A DNA stretch of 8,809 bases from Desulfurellales bacterium (GTDB taxonomy: Bacteria > Campylobacterota_A > Desulfurellia > Desulfurellales > Hippeaceae). Of this stretch, positions 7,067 to 8,809 are shown in pieces. The notes under the pieces are model-generated. The model did not search any database and had not been told where the DNA came from. It was given only the letters and a program-made list of their open reading frames with translations. The DNA is taken from NCBI GenBank assembly GCA_027064405.1, contig JAMOPP010000148.1:1-8809 (forward strand), in the 5' to 3' direction. The translations under genes and the position numbers were made by a program. Each line of letters begins with the position of its first letter. The stretch's first letter is position 1.

Positions 7067-7801
7067 GTGAGTATCGGCTGCTGTATAATTACATACAACG
7101 AAGAAAAAAATATTGAAAATACACTTAAGGCGCTCTCTTTTTGCGATGAAATAGTAATTGTTGACTCCTTTAGCAAAGATTCTACAATTGATATTGCAAA
7201 AAAGTATACGGACAAAATATATACACAAGAATGGTTAGGTTATGGAAAACAGAAAAATTTTGCCATTTCAAAGATGTCAACGGATTGGATTTTATCAATT
7301 GATGCAGACGAGATTGTTACTAAGCAACTTGCACAGGAAATCCCTTCAGCAATTAATAAGCAGGATGCAGAAGCCTTTTTAATCAATATACAACTTGTTT
7401 TTATGGGTAAAGCACTGCGTTTCGGCGGAACATATCCCGACTATCACCTAAGACTCTTTAAAAAAGGTCTATTTCAATTTAGAGAAGACAGTATTCACGA
7501 AAGGATAGATTCAAAGGCAAAAAGATTAAAAGGTAAAATTATGCATTATAGCTATGAGAATTTGGAGGATTATCTTGAAAAATTGAATAAATACACATCA
7601 TTAATAGCCTTATCGCACAAAAAAAACAATAAAAAAGTATCTAATATTTTTCCTTTTTTAAGGGCATTTTATGAATTTAACAAAAGATTCTTGTTTAAAG
7701 GTGCATTCTTGGACGGTTACGAGGGTAGTGTTTATGCCTTATTATCCTCATTTTATTCTTTCACTAAATATGCAAAACTTATTGAGTTGAATCGCAAATG
7801 A
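7067..7801 (+). CDS. Family 2 glycosyltransferase, WaaE/KdtX-like
   Basis: A 244-aa GT2 enzyme with a GT-A fold, most like the WaaE/KdtX group that adds a sugar to the inner core of lipopolysaccharide or to related surface glycans, at the cytoplasmic face of the inner membrane. Seen here: the nucleotide-sugar-binding strand IGCCIITYNEEKNI at residues 3-16; EIVIVDSFSKDST at 28-40; WLGYGKQKNFAI at 56-67; the metal-binding SIDADE with D79 and D81; and the group-typical GGTYPDYHLRLFKKG, HERID and LEDYLEKLNKYTSL blocks. The C-terminal part (FLDGYEGSVYALLSSFYSFTKYAKL) is a likely membrane-associating amphipathic segment. The start must be GTG 7067, because TAA lies immediately before it in frame. 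The Shine-Dalgarno (GGAAG, 7057-7061) is weak. The stop overlaps the next gene as ATGA. The donor and acceptor cannot be read from the sequence. Confidence 0.92.
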   Translation: MSIGCCIITYNEEKNIENTLKALSFCDEIVIVDSFSKDSTIDIAKKYTDKIYTQEWLGYGKQKNFAISKMSTDWILSIDADEIVTKQLAQEIPSAINKQDAEAFLINIQLVFMGKALRFGGTYPDYHLRLFKKGLFQFREDSIHERIDSKAKRLKGKIMHYSYENLEDYLEKLNKYTSLIALSHKKNNKKVSNIFPFLRAFYEFNKRFLFKGAFLDGYEGSVYALLSSFYSFTKYAKLIELNRK

Positions 7802-8559
7802 CAGTTTTTACCATAGCAACAGTTTTAATCCTGTCTTTTCTTGCCCGCTTTAATTTTTTCCGCATCCCCCACAAGGGTATCTTAATTCTTTTGTATCACA
7901 GAATCGGCGAGGTTTCCACACATACAACGCTTGATAAATTTTCCGTATCCAAGAAACAGTTTGAAAAACAGATGGTTATGTTAAAAAAGATGGGGTATAA
8001 ATCCATTTCACCCAAAGAGATTGACAATATAATTCAAAATAAACTCTACACAAAAAACAGATTTGTTCTTGTTACTTTTGATGATGGATATAAAGACAAT
8101 ATTGATGCTGCTAAAATTCTGCATAAACACTCTATGAGCGGTTTATTTTTTATTATCACATCTTTAATAGGAAAACAGTACAACGGCGTAGATATGTTAA
8201 GCGAAAAAGATTTAAAAAATATGGTCTCTCTTGGTATGCACCTTGGTTCTCATTCTAAAAATCATATAAAATTATCCGAGATTAATAAAACAGAAGCTGA
8301 AAATGACATCAAAGAATCGATACAATATTTAAACAAATTTGAAAGTATAGGAGACTTTGCATACCCTTATGGAAATTTTAATCAAAATATCATTGAAATT
8401 CTAAAAAATTTAAAAATCAGAAGGGCATACATTATAGGTCAAAGGATATTTAGACCAAAAAAAGACAATAGATTGAAAATTCCAAGAGCGATTATAAGAA
8501 AAAACACCAACCTGATTGATTTTTATCTAATAGCCACAAGAGGTCGAAGCAAATTCTAA
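7798..8559 (+). CDS. Membrane-anchored polysaccharide deacetylase (NodB homology, CE4)
   Basis: A 253-aa carbohydrate esterase family 4 protein that removes N- or O-linked acyl groups from a glycan using a divalent metal. Residues 3-19 are hydrophobic and, before the basic FRIPHKG segment, likely form a single membrane anchor. Motifs: ILLYHRIGE near residues 30-38; TFDDGYKDN with the catalytic base D95 and metal ligand D96; GSHSKNHIKLS with metal-binding H152 and H156; FAYPYGNFN at 187-195 (YPYG motif). All the core metal-site residues are present, so it should be active. ATG 7798 overlaps the glycosyltransferase stop by 4 bases, implying coupled translation and a shared job: one adds a sugar and the other trims an acetyl or amide from a surface glycan. 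Poly-GlcNAc deacetylase or a lipid-linked sugar deformylase (ArnD-like) are alternatives; the substrate is not visible. Confidence 0.91.
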   Translation: MTVFTIATVLILSFLARFNFFRIPHKGILILLYHRIGEVSTHTTLDKFSVSKKQFEKQMVMLKKMGYKSISPKEIDNIIQNKLYTKNRFVLVTFDDGYKDNIDAAKILHKHSMSGLFFIITSLIGKQYNGVDMLSEKDLKNMVSLGMHLGSHSKNHIKLSEINKTEAENDIKESIQYLNKFESIGDFAYPYGNFNQNIIEILKNLKIRRAYIIGQRIFRPKKDNRLKIPRAIIRKNTNLIDFYLIATRGRSKF

Positions 8560-8560
8560 T

Positions 8561-8576
8561 TAAAAATTAATTTTTA
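8561..8576. repeat. Perfect 16-bp AT-only palindrome
   Basis: TAAAAATTAATTTTTA is an exact inverted repeat without a spacer, 1 base after the deacetylase stop and 1 base before the -35 element of the downstream promoter. It may act as a UP-like AT-rich element, a protein-binding operator, or a weak AT hairpin with a T5 tract that partly ends the upstream transcript. In such AT-rich DNA chance is not excluded. Confidence 0.5.
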
Positions 8577-8577
8577 C

Positions 8578-8606
8578 TTGACTTTAATCAAAAAATTTAT
8601 TAAATT
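8578..8606 (+). promoter_or_regulatory. Predicted sigma70-type promoter for the SatP-family gene
   Basis: TTGACT (8578-8583) is a 5/6 match to the -35 consensus. It is followed after exactly 17 bases by TAAATT (8601-8606), a 4/6 match to TATAAT. AT-rich DNA precedes the -35. Transcription would start near 8613, leaving a leader of about 70 bases before ATG 8682. The leader contains two TTAAGT copies (8617-8622 and 8648-8653), 31 bases apart, and ends in a strong Shine-Dalgarno GGAGGTG (8670-8676). With 122 bases between genes, this is the clearest independent transcription unit in the window. Confidence 0.7.
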
Positions 8607-8681
8607 GTTTCTAACCTTAAGTGTAAGTTCATTTTCAAGAGATTATGTTAAGTATTTTATTTTTTTATTGGAGGTGTTTTT

Positions 8682-8809
8682 ATGGCTGATGTAAAGTTGG
8701 GTAACCCGGGACCATTGGGTTTGGGTGGATTTGCTTTGACGACATTTGTACTTAATGTGCACAATGCCGGATTGGTTCCGGCAGGATTCGAAGCGGCTTT
8801 GCCATTGGG
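8682..8809 (+). CDS. satP: Acetate/succinate transporter, GPR1/FUN34/SatP (YaaH) family, 5' part
   Basis: The first 42 codons of an inner-membrane acetate uptake transporter (AceTr family), cut by the window end. Full proteins have about 190-200 aa and six transmembrane helices. The visible LGNPGPLGLGGFALTTFVLNVHNAG closely follows the N-terminal signature NPAPLGLxGFGMTTxLLNxHNAG of E. coli SatP (from memory), including the NPxPLGL motif that begins helix 1. Members move acetate, and often succinate, with protons. The ATG at 8682 lies 5 bases after GGAGGTG. The codons (GGT, TTG, GCT, CCG/CCA) look more biased than those of upstream genes, and together with the strong promoter and ribosome binding site they suggest high expression. 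The rest is not visible, so intactness cannot be judged. Confidence 0.92.
   Translation, partial: MADVKLGNPGPLGLGGFALTTFVLNVHNAGLVPAGFEAALPL

Noticed and set aside
1..8809. CRISPR arrays, tRNAs, riboswitches, insertion sequences, phage or defence genes.
   Set aside because: No repeat-spacer pattern, cloverleaf, aptamer-like leader, transposase or terminal inverted repeats were seen; intergenic space totals only a few hundred bases.

Overview
This AT-rich window carries ten protein-coding genes, all on the + strand and almost without gaps. The two end genes are cut by the window edges. The organism looks like a Gram-negative, low-GC bacterium: there is a signal-peptide SIMPL protein, a WaaE/KdtX-type (LPS-core-like) glycosyltransferase and a membrane-anchored carbohydrate deacetylase. 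gatC and gatA show that it makes Gln-tRNA and/or Asn-tRNA by transamidation. PEP synthase and an acetate/succinate-type transporter fit an organism living on acetate or other small organic acids. A Deferribacterota-like lineage would fit, but this is a low-confidence inference from gene style, not from any search.

Layout: 2-1714 is the 3' two-thirds of ppsA, followed by a short GC hairpin that may be a terminator. 1764-6264 is a tight run of housekeeping genes: tldD, truA, gatC, gatA, an unrecognised 128-aa protein and a MIP18/SufT-like Fe-S assembly protein. Neighbours overlap by 3-4 bases or lie 0-10 bases apart. 6312-8559 is an envelope-related run: an exported SIMPL-domain protein, a family 2 glycosyltransferase and a polysaccharide deacetylase, the last two joined by an ATGA overlap. 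8560-8681 is the only sizeable intergenic region. It holds a perfect AT-only palindrome, a good sigma70-type promoter and a strong ribosome binding site in front of the start of a SatP/YaaH-family transporter gene that runs off the window.

The best oddity is truA. Its complete conserved N-terminus lies upstream of any ATG, GTG or TTG codon. The only plausible initiator is an ATA codon that overlaps the tldD stop codon, so either a rare AUA start, a frameshifted TldD-TruA product, or a single-base change or error must be invoked. A second point of interest is the 128-aa protein after gatA, whose spacing of strands loosely resembles an LSm/SH3-like small barrel.

I found no CRISPR array, tRNA, rRNA, insertion sequence, phage gene or defence cassette. 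I do not see a new multi-gene system: this is mainly a conserved core region with a few local puzzles.
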